Shown piece after piece: positions 1 to 8,570 of a stretch of DNA of 59,520 nucleotides. Below the pieces are notes generated by a model. That model was not told where the DNA came from and did no database searches. It was given only the letters and a program-made list of their open reading frames with translations. Position 1 is the first letter of the stretch, and each line of letters begins with the position of its first letter. The stretch lies in assembly GCF_016862455.1 (NCBI RefSeq), contig NZ_BOMZ01000050.1:1-59520 (forward strand), in the 5' to 3' direction. This DNA comes from Actinoplanes utahensis (GTDB lineage: Bacteria; Actinomycetota; Actinomycetes; Mycobacteriales; Micromonosporaceae). The position numbers and the translations under genes are program-made.

Positions 1-521
1 CCTTCGTTCGCGCCGCTCTCGCGGCCCGCCCCCGGGGCACTCGCTCTAATTTACTAGGTCTTCCTGGCGTTGTCAACCGGTTTATCCCGGTTGGCTCCGA
101 TCTGCCCTAGTAAGTCCTCTGAGTCAAGCACACAGCTGCGCTGTGGTCTCGAGTTCAGAGGATTTGGCAGGACGGCCGTTGCGGTGTGACCCGCTTGCCT
201 CGCCCGTTTCCCTGCCGGCTCGCAAAACATTACCCGCCGGTTCCCTCCCCTCCAAATCGGGGGTCACCCTCCGACGTTTCCGCAGGTAAGGCGTGGATGG
301 AGCCGGTGAGGCGGGGGTGGAGGAGGTGGAGCGGGGGTTAAGCGATGCGAAGGGGGAGGAAGCGGGGCGAGACCGGGTGACGCGCAGGGGGAGCGAAAGC
401 GAAGCGGAGCAAGAGCGAGACGGAGAGCAGGAGCGAGGTGAACGCGGATAGGGGGCAGGGACGAGGTCGACGCGGATAGGGGGCAGGGAGGAGGCGAACG
501 CGGAAGGGAACGGAGAAGGGG
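1..521. other. Gene-free left edge with inverted and tandem repeats
   Basis: No convincing coding sequence is seen. Bases 51-113 hold a nested inverted repeat: outer arms TTACTAGG (51-58) and CCTAGTAA (106-113), inner arms CAACCGG (74-80) and CCGGTTG (87-93). Bases 443-526 hold about three 28-bp tandem units beginning CGCGGA at 443, 471 and 499. The stretch 330-530 is strongly purine-rich on this strand. Long open frames here are a by-product of the base composition. Confidence 0.6.
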
Positions 522-526
522 CTACG
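443..526. repeat. 28-bp tandem repeat, about 3 units
   Basis: Units start at 443, 471 and 499. The first two share CGCGGATAGGGGGCAGGGA exactly, and the third is degenerate after CGCGGA. The last unit touches the 3' end of the Rieske gene on the other strand. Function unknown. Confidence 0.7.
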
Positions 527-1418
527 GACGGCGTACCTCCACCAGACCGTCCCTGACCCGGACCGGCAACACCGGCTGGTCGTTCCCCGCCGGCCCGTGC
601 ACCACGGCACCGTCGTCGAGACGGAAGGTGCTCCCGTGCCAGGGACACACCACGCACCCGTCAGAGACCTGACCTTCACTGAGCGGCCCACCCTCGTGCG
701 AGCACCGGTCGATCAGCGCCGTCACCCGGTCGCCCTGGCGGAACAGGAGCACCGCGGTGTCCCCGACCCGCCGCGCAGCCGGCTTGCCCTCCGGCAGCGA
801 CGACAGCGATCCGGCGACGGTCCACCCCTCCGGCACGCGAGCGACCTCCGGTGCCGCGTGACTGATGCCGGCGCCTTGGGTGTACGACAGATGTCCTCCC
901 AGGAAGGCACCGACTCCCGCAACCGAGAGGCCCGCGTAAGCCAACGCCTTACCCTGCTTCGTCCGTCCGGTGAGCCGGGCCGCCAGCGAACTCGCGTAGA
1001 GACCGGTGGCCACCAGGTTGGTGACCGCGTGGACCAGGCCGACCCGCCGCCGGTCCTTGGTCAGCTCGGACCAGTCGACCCAACCGGCCACCGCGGCGGG
1101 CAGGACCCCGGCGAGCCCGACGCCGATCAGGACCGTCGAGGCGCGATCACCGGATCCCGAGGCGCGCGATCGCGAGGACGGCGACCGGGAGGGAAGGGCG
1201 TCGAGGACGGCCGCGGAGAGGAACGCGCCGACCGGGACCTGAACCAGCACGGGGTGAAGGGGATGCCCCATCCACGTCCCGTGCAGGAGGTCACGCAGGG
1301 TGCGCGGCCGGACGGCGGAGGAGACCGCCGCCTGCAGTTTGTCGCTGGCGCCGTCGAGGGCGTCGGCCTGTTCGATCCGGGTGAGTACCTGCCGCAACAT
1401 GTCTATGGCGGTGCCCAC
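522..1418 (-). CDS. Rieske 2Fe-2S protein with N-terminal DUF2231 membrane domain
   Basis: 298 residues. The N-terminal half carries a HPLHPVLVQVPVGAF segment and several hydrophobic helices typical of DUF2231 membrane proteins. The C-terminal ~100 residues form a Rieske domain: the cluster ligands are visible as CSH in CSHEGGPLSEG and CPWH in CVVCPWHGSTF, matching CXH...CXXH. Likely role is membrane-associated electron transfer; the partner is unknown. The start used is GTG at 1418, 18 bp after the stop of the upstream disulfide oxidoreductase, suggesting one operon; ATG at 1400 is an alternative. Confidence 0.88.
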   Translation of the reverse strand: MGTAIDMLRQVLTRIEQADALDGASDKLQAAVSSAVRPRTLRDLLHGTWMGHPLHPVLVQVPVGAFLSAAVLDALPSRSPSSRSRASGSGDRASTVLIGVGLAGVLPAAVAGWVDWSELTKDRRRVGLVHAVTNLVATGLYASSLAARLTGRTKQGKALAYAGLSVAGVGAFLGGHLSYTQGAGISHAAPEVARVPEGWTVAGSLSSLPEGKPAARRVGDTAVLLFRQGDRVTALIDRCSHEGGPLSEGQVSDGCVVCPWHGSTFRLDDGAVVHGPAGNDQPVLPVRVRDGLVEVRRP

Positions 1419-1436
1419 CCGGATCGGGTCGAAACG

Positions 1437-2798
1437 TCAGGCGAGGGCTTTCAGGGCATCGCTGATGCCGCGGTGGAAGGTGGGGTACGCCCAGATCTGG
1501 CTGAGCAGCGTCGAGATCGGCACTTCGGCGTGGACGGCGACGGCGAGCGCCCCGATCATCTCGCCGCCGGCCGGGCCGGCGGTGGTGGCCCCGACCAGCA
1601 CTCCCCGGCTCCCGTCGGCGATGACCTTGATGAAGCCTTCGTTGCCGGGCCCGTGGACGAACCCGCGGGAGGTCTGGTTCAGCGGGACGAGGCCGACTCG
1701 TACGTCCTCGATGGACGACCGTGCCTGTGATTCAGTGAGGCCGACCGCGCCGATCTCCGGATCGAGGAAGGTGACGCGGGGCCGGGCGCGGTAGTCGGCA
1801 CCGGGTCCGCCCTGTCCGAGGATGTCACGGACGGCGATGTCGGCCTCGTACATCGCCATGTGGGTGAAGTTGCCGTTGCCGGTGACGTCGCCGACCGCCC
1901 ATACCTTGTCGGCGGCGCGCATCCGTTCGTCGGTGGTGAGGAAGCGGGCTTGCGGGTCCAGGCCGATGGCGTCCAGGCCGAGGTCGCCGAGGCGGGCGGC
2001 GCGGCCGGTGGCGACGAGCATCTTCTCGCCGGTGACGGTGCTGCCGTCGGAGAGATCGACGGTGAATCCGTCGCTGAAGGAGACCTTCGTGGCGCGGACG
2101 CCGGTGCGGACGGTGGCGCCGATCACCGCCGCGGCCACCTCGGAGGATTCCGGCTCTTCCATGGCGAGGATCCGGTCCGAGCCTTCGATGATCGTGACCT
2201 GGACGCCGAAGCGGGCGAAGACCTGGGCGAACTCGCAGCCGATCGCACCGCCGCCGAGGATGATCAGGGAGGCGGGCAGGGCCGGGGTCTCGACGGCTTC
2301 GCGGTTGGTCCAGTACGGCGTACCGGCCAGGCCCTCGATCGGCGGGATGACCGCGGCGGTCCCGGTGGCGATGACGAGCCCGCGGGCGGCGGCGTACTCC
2401 TGCTCGCCCACCCGGATCCGGCCGGGCCCGGTGATGACGGCGCGGCCGCGGACGAACGTGGCGCCCTTACCGGTGAGCCGGTCGACGGCGACCTTGTCGT
2501 TCCAGTCGTCGGTGGCCTCGTCGCGGATCCGCTGTGCGACGGGTGCCCAGTCGGGTTCGACGGTGGACCGGCCGGCCAGCCCGGGGATGCGCCGCGCTTC
2601 GGCGAGGGCGCTGCCGGCCCGGACCATCATCTTCGTCGGGATGCATCCCCAGTACGGGCATTCGCCCCCGACCAGGTTGTGTTCCACGCCGATGACGTCG
2701 AGCCCGGCCGCGGCCAGTCGCCCGGCGGCCTCTTCACCGCCCACGCCGAGTCCGACGACCACCACGTCCACGTTCCGCACTTCGCCCATGTCCTTCAC
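1437..2798 (-). CDS. FAD-dependent pyridine nucleotide-disulfide oxidoreductase
   Basis: 453 residues, the usual length of the lipoamide dehydrogenase / mercuric reductase family. The N-terminal FAD-binding GLGVGGEEAAG, the redox pair in GGECPYWGCIPTK (CXXXXC), the NAD(P)-binding GGGAIGCEFA and the second FAD motif AVGDVTG are all present. The C-terminal dimer domain reads AYPTFHRG where lipoamide dehydrogenases have HPTxxE, so the canonical His-Glu catalytic dyad is missing. It is therefore probably not a true lipoamide dehydrogenase; substrate unknown. It lies 18 bp upstream of the Rieske gene, suggesting a redox pair. Start GTG 2798; ATG 2789 is possible. Confidence 0.88.
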   Translation of the reverse strand: MKDMGEVRNVDVVVVGLGVGGEEAAGRLAAAGLDVIGVEHNLVGGECPYWGCIPTKMMVRAGSALAEARRIPGLAGRSTVEPDWAPVAQRIRDEATDDWNDKVAVDRLTGKGATFVRGRAVITGPGRIRVGEQEYAAARGLVIATGTAAVIPPIEGLAGTPYWTNREAVETPALPASLIILGGGAIGCEFAQVFARFGVQVTIIEGSDRILAMEEPESSEVAAAVIGATVRTGVRATKVSFSDGFTVDLSDGSTVTGEKMLVATGRAARLGDLGLDAIGLDPQARFLTTDERMRAADKVWAVGDVTGNGNFTHMAMYEADIAVRDILGQGGPGADYRARPRVTFLDPEIGAVGLTESQARSSIEDVRVGLVPLNQTSRGFVHGPGNEGFIKVIADGSRGVLVGATTAGPAGGEMIGALAVAVHAEVPISTLLSQIWAYPTFHRGISDALKALA

Positions 2799-2877
2799 CT
2801 AACCACCGCGAGGTTTCCTCAAGTGGGCCGAGGCACGTCCGATTCAGAACCCTCGCGAAGCGGTGACACCGAGGAAC

Positions 2878-2936
2878 GGCGGCCATGAGGGGGCGATGGC
2901 GAGCGTTGGCTGGCGCTCACCATCCTCATGGCCGCC
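2878..2936. terminator. Long interrupted hairpin between photolyase and oxidoreductase genes
   Basis: Outer arms GGCGGCCATGAGG (2878-2890) and CCTCATGGCCGCC (2924-2936) pair perfectly. Inner arms GATGGCGAGCG and CGCTCACCATC continue the stem around an 8-nt loop. It lies 3' of the leftward photolyase gene. It may be its terminator, although there is no U-tract. Confidence 0.5.
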
Positions 2937-3008
2937 ATCGTGTTGCCGGGAAAGCCGCGGGTCCCGCCGGAAGAGACGTTTGACGGACGCAACCGCCGGC
3001 GGGTCCCG

Positions 3009-4331
3009 CTACCGCAACCAGACCGCCTCGTCCCGATGTGACTCGAGTGGGCCGGGGTAGTCGAGGTTGCGGAATTCTGTTTCGGGGAGCCGCCACGGCT
3101 GATGTACCGCGGGGCCGTCGATCCCCTTCAGTTCAGGTACGTACCGACGAACGTACACGCCGTCCGGGTCGAACCGGAGCGCTTGCCGGATCGGGTTGAA
3201 CCTTCGGTAAGGCCGGGTGTCGTTGCCGACGCCGGCGGTCCACTGCCAGTTTCCCGAGTTGTTCGGCACGTCTCCGTCGAGCAGCCAGCGGGAGAACCAT
3301 CGGACCCCGAGCCGCCAGTCGATGCCGAGATGCTTGGTGAGGAACGCGGCGGTGATCAGGCGGGCCCGGTTGTGCATCCAGCCCTCGTCACGCAGCTGGC
3401 GCATCCCGGCGTCGACGACCGGCACGCCGGTGAGCCCGTCCTGCCAGTGCTGGAGCGCGTCGTCGTCGTAGCGCCAGTCCCGGTCGCCGGCCGGGCGCAG
3501 CGCCTCGGTCGACAGCTTCGGGTACACCCGGGCGACCTGGTAGTAGAAATCGCGCCAGCAGAGCTGGCGGACGAGGGCGTCGGCGTCCTGCTTGCGCGCC
3601 GTCTCGGCGACGGTGAGGGGCGAGAGACAACCCCAGCGGAGGTACGGGCTGAGCCTGCTCGTGGCATCCCCGGGCAGGTCGTCGTGCGCGTCCTCGTACC
3701 CCGCGAGCTCTTGCCGCGACCACAGCGAGAGCCGCCGCCGCGCCGCGGTCTCGCCACCCTCCGCCGCGTGCGGTGATTCCCCGCCGGGGATGTCCGGGAG
3801 CCGCCCGGTGTCCAGGCCGTCCGGCAGCGCGATCCGCTCGGGCGCCGGCAGTTCGGCCCGGCGCCGCACCCCCGACCAGGCCCGGTGGTAGGGGGTGAAG
3901 ACCTTGTAGCAGGCGCCGCCACCGCCCGGGCGGACCGCGCCCGGATCGACGACGGTGAGGCCGGGGTGCAGGCCGAGGCCGATCCGGTGGGGTCCGGTCT
4001 CGGCGCGGAGGCGGTGTTCGCGTCGTTGGGCGTGCCCGCTGACGTCGGCGGCGAGGTGGATCGTCTCGGCGCCGGTGTCGCGGGCGACCCGGACGGCTTC
4101 GGTGACCGGGTCGCCGTGGCGCACGACCAGGTCACCGCCGATCCTGCGCAGGCTGTCGCGCAGGTCGGCGAGGCTCTGGTGGAGGAATCGGGTGCGGTTC
4201 GGGGAGAGGCCGGCCAGTTTCGGGTCGAGGACGTAGAGCGGAACGACCCGGTCGGCCCGGCAGGCCGCGGTGAGGGCCGGGTTGTCGTGTACGCGCAGGT
4301 CCCGGGTGAGCAGGACGACCGCGGTACGCAT
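3009..4331 (-). CDS. phr: Deoxyribodipyrimidine photolyase (DNA photolyase)
   Basis: About 440 residues, normal for class I CPD photolyases. It would repair UV cyclobutane dimers in visible light with FAD and an antenna chromophore. The N-terminal Rossmann part opens with AVVLLTRDLRVHDNPAL. The C-terminal FAD domain shows WQWTAGVGNDTRPYRRFNP, LCWRDFYYQV and DEGWMHNRARL, all family hallmarks. The start overlaps the crtB stop (TGATG at 4331; GTG 4334 also possible), so it is translationally coupled to carotenoid synthesis. Pairing of photolyase with crt genes and a LitR-type regulator fits light-induced protection. Cryptochrome is unlikely given the context. Confidence 0.93.
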   Translation of the reverse strand: MRTAVVLLTRDLRVHDNPALTAACRADRVVPLYVLDPKLAGLSPNRTRFLHQSLADLRDSLRRIGGDLVVRHGDPVTEAVRVARDTGAETIHLAADVSGHAQRREHRLRAETGPHRIGLGLHPGLTVVDPGAVRPGGGGACYKVFTPYHRAWSGVRRRAELPAPERIALPDGLDTGRLPDIPGGESPHAAEGGETAARRRLSLWSRQELAGYEDAHDDLPGDATSRLSPYLRWGCLSPLTVAETARKQDADALVRQLCWRDFYYQVARVYPKLSTEALRPAGDRDWRYDDDALQHWQDGLTGVPVVDAGMRQLRDEGWMHNRARLITAAFLTKHLGIDWRLGVRWFSRWLLDGDVPNNSGNWQWTAGVGNDTRPYRRFNPIRQALRFDPDGVYVRRYVPELKGIDGPAVHQPWRLPETEFRNLDYPGPLESHRDEAVWLR

Positions 4332-5218
4332 CACGCCGCCAGATGGACCGGGGTGCCGGGCCGGGTGAGCAGGCTGCGCACGGCCACGGCGGCCCGGCGG
4401 CGGTTGGGGACGGTGGCGCGGCGGCCGAAGACGTCGTAGTCGATCGCCTCGATCTCGTCGAGGATGCCGCCGTAGAGCTGGAAGGCGGTGCGCATGCAGG
4501 CCTGGGAGGCGGGTTCGAGCAGCGGGATGCCGGGGGCGGCCAGCGCGTAGTGCTCGCGGGCCCGGGCCACCTCGGCCTTGATCAGCGCTTTGATCGCCGG
4601 GGTGGCGACGCCTTCGCGCAGCATGCGGCGGGTCACGCCGAACTCGGCGAGGTGCTCCTCGGGCAGGTAGATCCGGCCGCGGTCGAGGTCTTCGGCGACG
4701 TCCCGGATGAAGTTGGTGAGCTGGAAGGCGTTGCCGAGCTGGCGGGCCGGCTCGCGGGCGGCGGCCGGGTCGGAGGACTCGAGGATCGGCAGCATCATGG
4801 TGCCGATCACCGCTGCCGAACCTTCCATGTATTCGAGTAGATCGCTGTACGTGGGGTAGCTGGTGACGGTGAGATCCATCGCCATGCTGCGCAGGAACTT
4901 CTCGAAGTCGTCGAGGTCGAGGTCGAAGACCGCGATGGTGTGCAGGACCGCGGGCAGCAGCGGGTCGTCGACGGGTTCACCGCGGAGCCCGGCGAGGAAC
5001 CGGCCGGACCACTCGGTGAGGACCGCGGCGCGTTCGGCCGACGGCCGGGACTCGGTGCGGTCCACGATTTCGTCCGCATATCGGGTGAATCCATAGAGGG
5101 CGTGCACATGCCGCCGCTTCCACGCCGGTAGCAACCGGGTCGCGAGGTAGTACGTCCGTCCGTGCTCTCGGTGCAGTTCGCGGCAGCGCTCGTAGGCGGC
5201 CGCCAGTTCGGTCTCCAT
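4331..5218 (-). CDS. crtB: Phytoene/squalene synthase family protein
   Basis: 295 residues. Condenses two geranylgeranyl diphosphates head to head to phytoene, the committed carotenoid step. The two Asp-rich Mg-binding motifs are visible: DEIVDRTES near residue 50 and RDVAEDLDRGRIYLP near residue 170. It is divergent from crtE, with 70 bp between starts, and runs as an operon into the photolyase with overlapping stop and start. Squalene synthase is the alternative in this superfamily, but the adjacent crtE and crtI favour phytoene synthase. Confidence 0.92.
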   Translation of the reverse strand: METELAAAYERCRELHREHGRTYYLATRLLPAWKRRHVHALYGFTRYADEIVDRTESRPSAERAAVLTEWSGRFLAGLRGEPVDDPLLPAVLHTIAVFDLDLDDFEKFLRSMAMDLTVTSYPTYSDLLEYMEGSAAVIGTMMLPILESSDPAAAREPARQLGNAFQLTNFIRDVAEDLDRGRIYLPEEHLAEFGVTRRMLREGVATPAIKALIKAEVARAREHYALAAPGIPLLEPASQACMRTAFQLYGGILDEIEAIDYDVFGRRATVPNRRRAAVAVRSLLTRPGTPVHLAA

Positions 5219-5288
5219 GCCGGGTCCTCCGGTCAGAATCGACGCACGAATCGACGCAACTTCAAAAAGTTAGGGTACGGTACTGAGC
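5219..5288. promoter_or_regulatory. crtB/crtE divergent control region with direct repeats
   Basis: The 70-bp region between divergent start codons holds two exact copies of GAATCGACGCA (5236-5246 and 5248-5258), followed by the inverted repeat AACTT-CAAA-AAGTT (5258-5271). CarH/LitR-type regulators are known to bind short direct repeats, and a member of that family is the last gene of the rightward operon. This is a candidate operator for light control of both transcripts. That assignment is inference. Confidence 0.55.
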
Positions 5289-6359
5289 GTGGCCAATCAC
5301 ACCCTCGAGGGAAATCGCCTTGAAGCGATCCCCCGCCAGCCGGTTTCGCACCGAGCGTTGATCAGCGCCGTCGAGGGGACGCTGGCCGACTTCCTCGCCT
5401 GCCAGATCCCCGCCCTCGACACCGTCGACCCCGCCCTCGGCGGCTTCGCCCGCACCGCCCGTGACCTGGTCATGGCCGGCGGCAAGCGGGTCCGCCCGAC
5501 GTTCGCGTACTGGGGCTGGCGCGGCGTCGCCGGCACTGGTGACACACTCGAAGCCGTCTTACCCGCTCTCGGCGCTCTCGAACTCATGCACACGTTCGCC
5601 CTCGTCCACGACGACCTGATGGACCGTTCCGAGACCCGGCGCGGCCGGCCCACCGCGCACCGGATCTTCGCGGCGCAGCACGGCGACCGGTTCGGCGACT
5701 CCGCCGGGATCCTGATCGGCGACCTCTGCCTGGTCTGGGCCGACCAGCTGCTGGCCAAGGTCGCGCTGCCCCCGTCGGTCCAGCTCGAGGTCCGCGCACG
5801 GTACGACCGGATGCGGATCGAGGCCATCGCCGGGCAGTACCTGGACGTTCTCGGCGAGACCGACCCGGCGGCCTGGTCGGTGGAGCGGGCGCTGGTGGTG
5901 GCCCGGCACAAGACGGCCAGCTACACGGTGCAGTGGCCCCTCGGGTTCGGTCTGGCCCTCGCCGCCGGGATGGACCACCGGATCGAAGAGGCCTATCAGA
6001 CGTACGGCATCGCCGTCGGCGAGGCGTTCCAGCTTCGCGACGACCTGCTCGGGGTGTACGGCGACCCCGCCGTCACCGGCAAACCGGCCTGCGACGACCT
6101 GTCCACCGGCAAACCCACCACCCTGCTCATGCTGGCCCGGCAGCTGGCCACCCCGGCACAGCTCGAGGAACTGGCCGTGGCCGGCATCACCCGGCAAGCC
6201 GAGATCATCGCCGCCACCGGGGCCCCCGCCCGGCTCGAGGAGATGATCCGGGCCCGGGTCGCGGAAGGCGTCACCGCGATCGCCGACGCCCCGATCCGCC
6301 TCGACGCGAAAACCGCCCTCATCGAGCTCGCCACCGCCGTCACCGATCGACCGGCATGA
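5289..6359 (+). CDS. crtE: Polyprenyl (geranylgeranyl) diphosphate synthase
   Basis: 356 residues, trans-isoprenyl diphosphate synthase fold. Extends FPP or DMAPP with IPP to a C20 precursor for CrtB. The first Asp-rich motif is DDLMD at residues 108-112, followed by RRGRPTAH. The second is RDDLLGVYGD near residue 251, followed by GKPACDDLSTGKPT. GTG start at 5289. First gene of crtE-crtI-idi-litR; 25 bp separate it from crtI. Chain length cannot be read from sequence alone, so C20 is inferred from the cluster. Confidence 0.92.
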   Translation: MANHTLEGNRLEAIPRQPVSHRALISAVEGTLADFLACQIPALDTVDPALGGFARTARDLVMAGGKRVRPTFAYWGWRGVAGTGDTLEAVLPALGALELMHTFALVHDDLMDRSETRRGRPTAHRIFAAQHGDRFGDSAGILIGDLCLVWADQLLAKVALPPSVQLEVRARYDRMRIEAIAGQYLDVLGETDPAAWSVERALVVARHKTASYTVQWPLGFGLALAAGMDHRIEEAYQTYGIAVGEAFQLRDDLLGVYGDPAVTGKPACDDLSTGKPTTLLMLARQLATPAQLEELAVAGITRQAEIIAATGAPARLEEMIRARVAEGVTAIADAPIRLDAKTALIELATAVTDRPA

Positions 6360-6384
6360 TGAACCTTATTTTTGGAGCCGAAAA

Positions 6385-7869
6385 GTGCGAATAGTGACCG
6401 GACCCACCGACCGGGTCGTCATCGTCGGCGCGGGCCTCGCCGGCCTCGCCTGCGCGCTGCACCTGGCCGCGGCCGGACGACAGGTCACCGTCGTCGAACG
6501 CGAATCGGTTCCCGGCGGGCGCGCCGGCCGGCTGTCGGCGAACGGGTACGAGTTCGACACCGGCCCCACCGTGCTGACCATGCCCGAACTGATCGCCGAA
6601 CCGATGGAGGCCGTCGGCGAGAACCTCGGCGACTGGCTGGAACTGACCCCCCTCGACCCGGCGTACCGGGCGTACTACCCGGACGGCTCCACCCTCGATG
6701 TGCGGACCGACACCACCCGGATGGCCGCCGAGATCGCCCGCGTCTGCGGCGCCCGCGAAGCCGACGGATACCTGCGCTTCGTCGACTTCTCCCGGCGGCT
6801 CTGGCAGCTGGAACGCGACCACTTCATCGACAAGAACCTCGACACCCCCTTCGACCTGGTCAACCTGAACCTGCTCAAGCTCCTCGGGATGGGCGCGTTC
6901 CGGCGGTTGCAGCCGAAGATCGGCGAGTACTTCCGCGATCCCCGTACCCAGCGGATCTTCTCCTTCCAGGCGATGTACGCCGGGCTCGCGCCGCACGACG
7001 CGCTCGCCGTCTACGCGGTCATCGCCTACCTCGACTCGGTCGCCGGCGTGTACTTCCCGAAAGGCGGCATGCACGCCGTCCCGAAGGCGCTCGCGGCCGT
7101 CGCCGAGAAACACGGCGTCACCTTCCGTTACGACACCACCGTCGAGCGGGTCACCACCGCCAACGGCCGCGCCACCGGCGTGCTGACCTCCGGCGGTGAA
7201 CACATCCGGGCCGACGTGGTGGTGCTCAACCCGGACCTCCCGGTCGCCTACCGCGACCTCCTCCCACCCCGCCGTCGCCTCCGGCGACTGAAGTACTCAC
7301 CGTCGTGCGTGGTGCTGCACATCGGCTCCAGCCAGGCCTACTCCAAGATCGCCCACCACAACATCCATTTCGGTACGGCGTGGAAGGGCACTTTCGACGA
7401 GGTGATCCGTAAAGGTCTCCTGATGAGCGATCCCTCCCTGCTCGTCACGAACCCGACGCACACCGACCCCACGGTCGCTCCCCACGGCCGGCAGACCTAC
7501 TACGTGCTCGCGCCCACCCCGAACCTGGAGGACGGGCCGATCGACTGGCGCCGCGGCATGGACAAGCGGTACGCCGACGAACTGCTGGGCGTGCTCGAAC
7601 AGCGCGGATACGTCGGCTTCCGGGACGGCGTCGAGGTGCAGCGGATCATCACGCCCGCCGACTGGGCCGACGACGGGATGGCCGCCGGCACGCCGTTCGC
7701 GGCCTCGCACACCTTCGCCCAGACCGGGCCGTTCCGGCCGTCCAACATGCACCCCACCCTGCCCAACGTCGTCTTCACCGGCTCCGGCACCCAGCCCGGC
7801 GTCGGCGTGCCGATGGTGCTGATCTCCGGGAAGTTGGCGGCCGGCCGGATCACCGGGGGCGTCGCGTGA
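6385..7869 (+). CDS. crtI: Phytoene desaturase (CrtI family)
   Basis: 494 residues, typical length. FAD-dependent enzyme introducing conjugated double bonds into phytoene. The N-terminal dinucleotide-binding motif is VVIVGAGLAGLACALHL, followed by ERESVPGGRAGRL and FDTGPTVLTMPEL. The C-terminal FAD signature reads GSGTQPGVGVPMVLISGKL, as in CrtI enzymes. GTG start at 6385, with a GGAG ribosome site about 8 bp upstream. Its stop overlaps the idi start (GTGA at 7866-7869). No cyclase gene is in the window, so the end product cannot be stated. Confidence 0.94.
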   Translation: MRIVTGPTDRVVIVGAGLAGLACALHLAAAGRQVTVVERESVPGGRAGRLSANGYEFDTGPTVLTMPELIAEPMEAVGENLGDWLELTPLDPAYRAYYPDGSTLDVRTDTTRMAAEIARVCGAREADGYLRFVDFSRRLWQLERDHFIDKNLDTPFDLVNLNLLKLLGMGAFRRLQPKIGEYFRDPRTQRIFSFQAMYAGLAPHDALAVYAVIAYLDSVAGVYFPKGGMHAVPKALAAVAEKHGVTFRYDTTVERVTTANGRATGVLTSGGEHIRADVVVLNPDLPVAYRDLLPPRRRLRRLKYSPSCVVLHIGSSQAYSKIAHHNIHFGTAWKGTFDEVIRKGLLMSDPSLLVTNPTHTDPTVAPHGRQTYYVLAPTPNLEDGPIDWRRGMDKRYADELLGVLEQRGYVGFRDGVEVQRIITPADWADDGMAAGTPFAASHTFAQTGPFRPSNMHPTLPNVVFTGSGTQPGVGVPMVLISGKLAAGRITGGVA

Positions 7870-8570
7870 CCACCCCATCCCGCGAGTCCGACCTGGTGGA
7901 ACTCGTCGACGACCAGGGCGGCTCCACCGGAACCGCCAGCGTCCGGGACGCGCACGAGGCGCCCGGAATGCTGCACCGGGCGTTCTCGGTGTTCCTGCGC
8001 GATCCGTCCGGGCGGTTGCTGCTGCAACAGCGGGCGGCGGTGAAGACCCGGTTCCCGCTGCGATGGGGCAACACCTGCTGCGGGCATCCGGTCCCCGGGG
8101 AGGACATCACCGTGTCCGCGGGCCGCCGCGTCGCCGAGGAGCTCGGCTTCACACCGGAGGCGCCGCTGCGGGAGGTCGGCGTCCACGTGTACTTCGCCAC
8201 GGATCCGGTCACCGGGCGGGTCGAGCGGGAGTACGACCACGTGCTGCTCGGGGAGGTTGCGGGCGGCATCACGTTCCGGCCGGACCCAGGCGAGGTGGCG
8301 CGGCTGCGCTGGGTGTCGATCGAGGACCTGAGGCAGGAACTGGCGGCGACGCCGGAGTCGTACGCCCCCTGGCTCGACGGGGTGACCGAACGCCTCGCCA
8401 CCCACCTGGACGCCACACCCTCGTCCCCGTCCTCCCCGTCCGCGCCGCTGCCCTCACCCCCTTCGTCCCCCTCGGCGCCGCCGTCCTCGTCTCCTTCGTC
8501 CCCGTCCGCGCCGCTGTCCTCGTCCCCCTCCCCCTCTTCCTCGTCAGCGGAGGGGACGGGTGGGCGTTGA
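7866..8570 (+). CDS. idi: Isopentenyl-diphosphate delta-isomerase type 1 with low-complexity tail
   Basis: 234 residues. Interconverts IPP and DMAPP, feeding CrtE. Type 1 Nudix-fold hallmarks are present: RFPLRWGNTCCGHP with the catalytic Cys, then SAGRRVAEELGF. The catalytic domain ends near residue 180, usual for the family. The remaining ~55 residues are almost only Ser, Pro and Ala, encoded by degenerate tandem DNA between about 8418 and 8550. The tail is likely disordered. It overlaps crtI by 4 bp and the regulator gene by 11 bp, so the four genes are coupled. Confidence 0.92.
   Translation: MTTPSRESDLVELVDDQGGSTGTASVRDAHEAPGMLHRAFSVFLRDPSGRLLLQQRAAVKTRFPLRWGNTCCGHPVPGEDITVSAGRRVAEELGFTPEAPLREVGVHVYFATDPVTGRVEREYDHVLLGEVAGGITFRPDPGEVARLRWVSIEDLRQELAATPESYAPWLDGVTERLATHLDATPSSPSSPSAPLPSPPSSPSAPPSSSPSSPSAPLSSSPSPSSSSAEGTGGR

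Noticed and set aside
124..691. Leftward open frames at the window edge
   Set aside because: Arg/Ser/Pro-rich translations of purine-tract DNA, partly overlapping the Rieske gene; no start signals.
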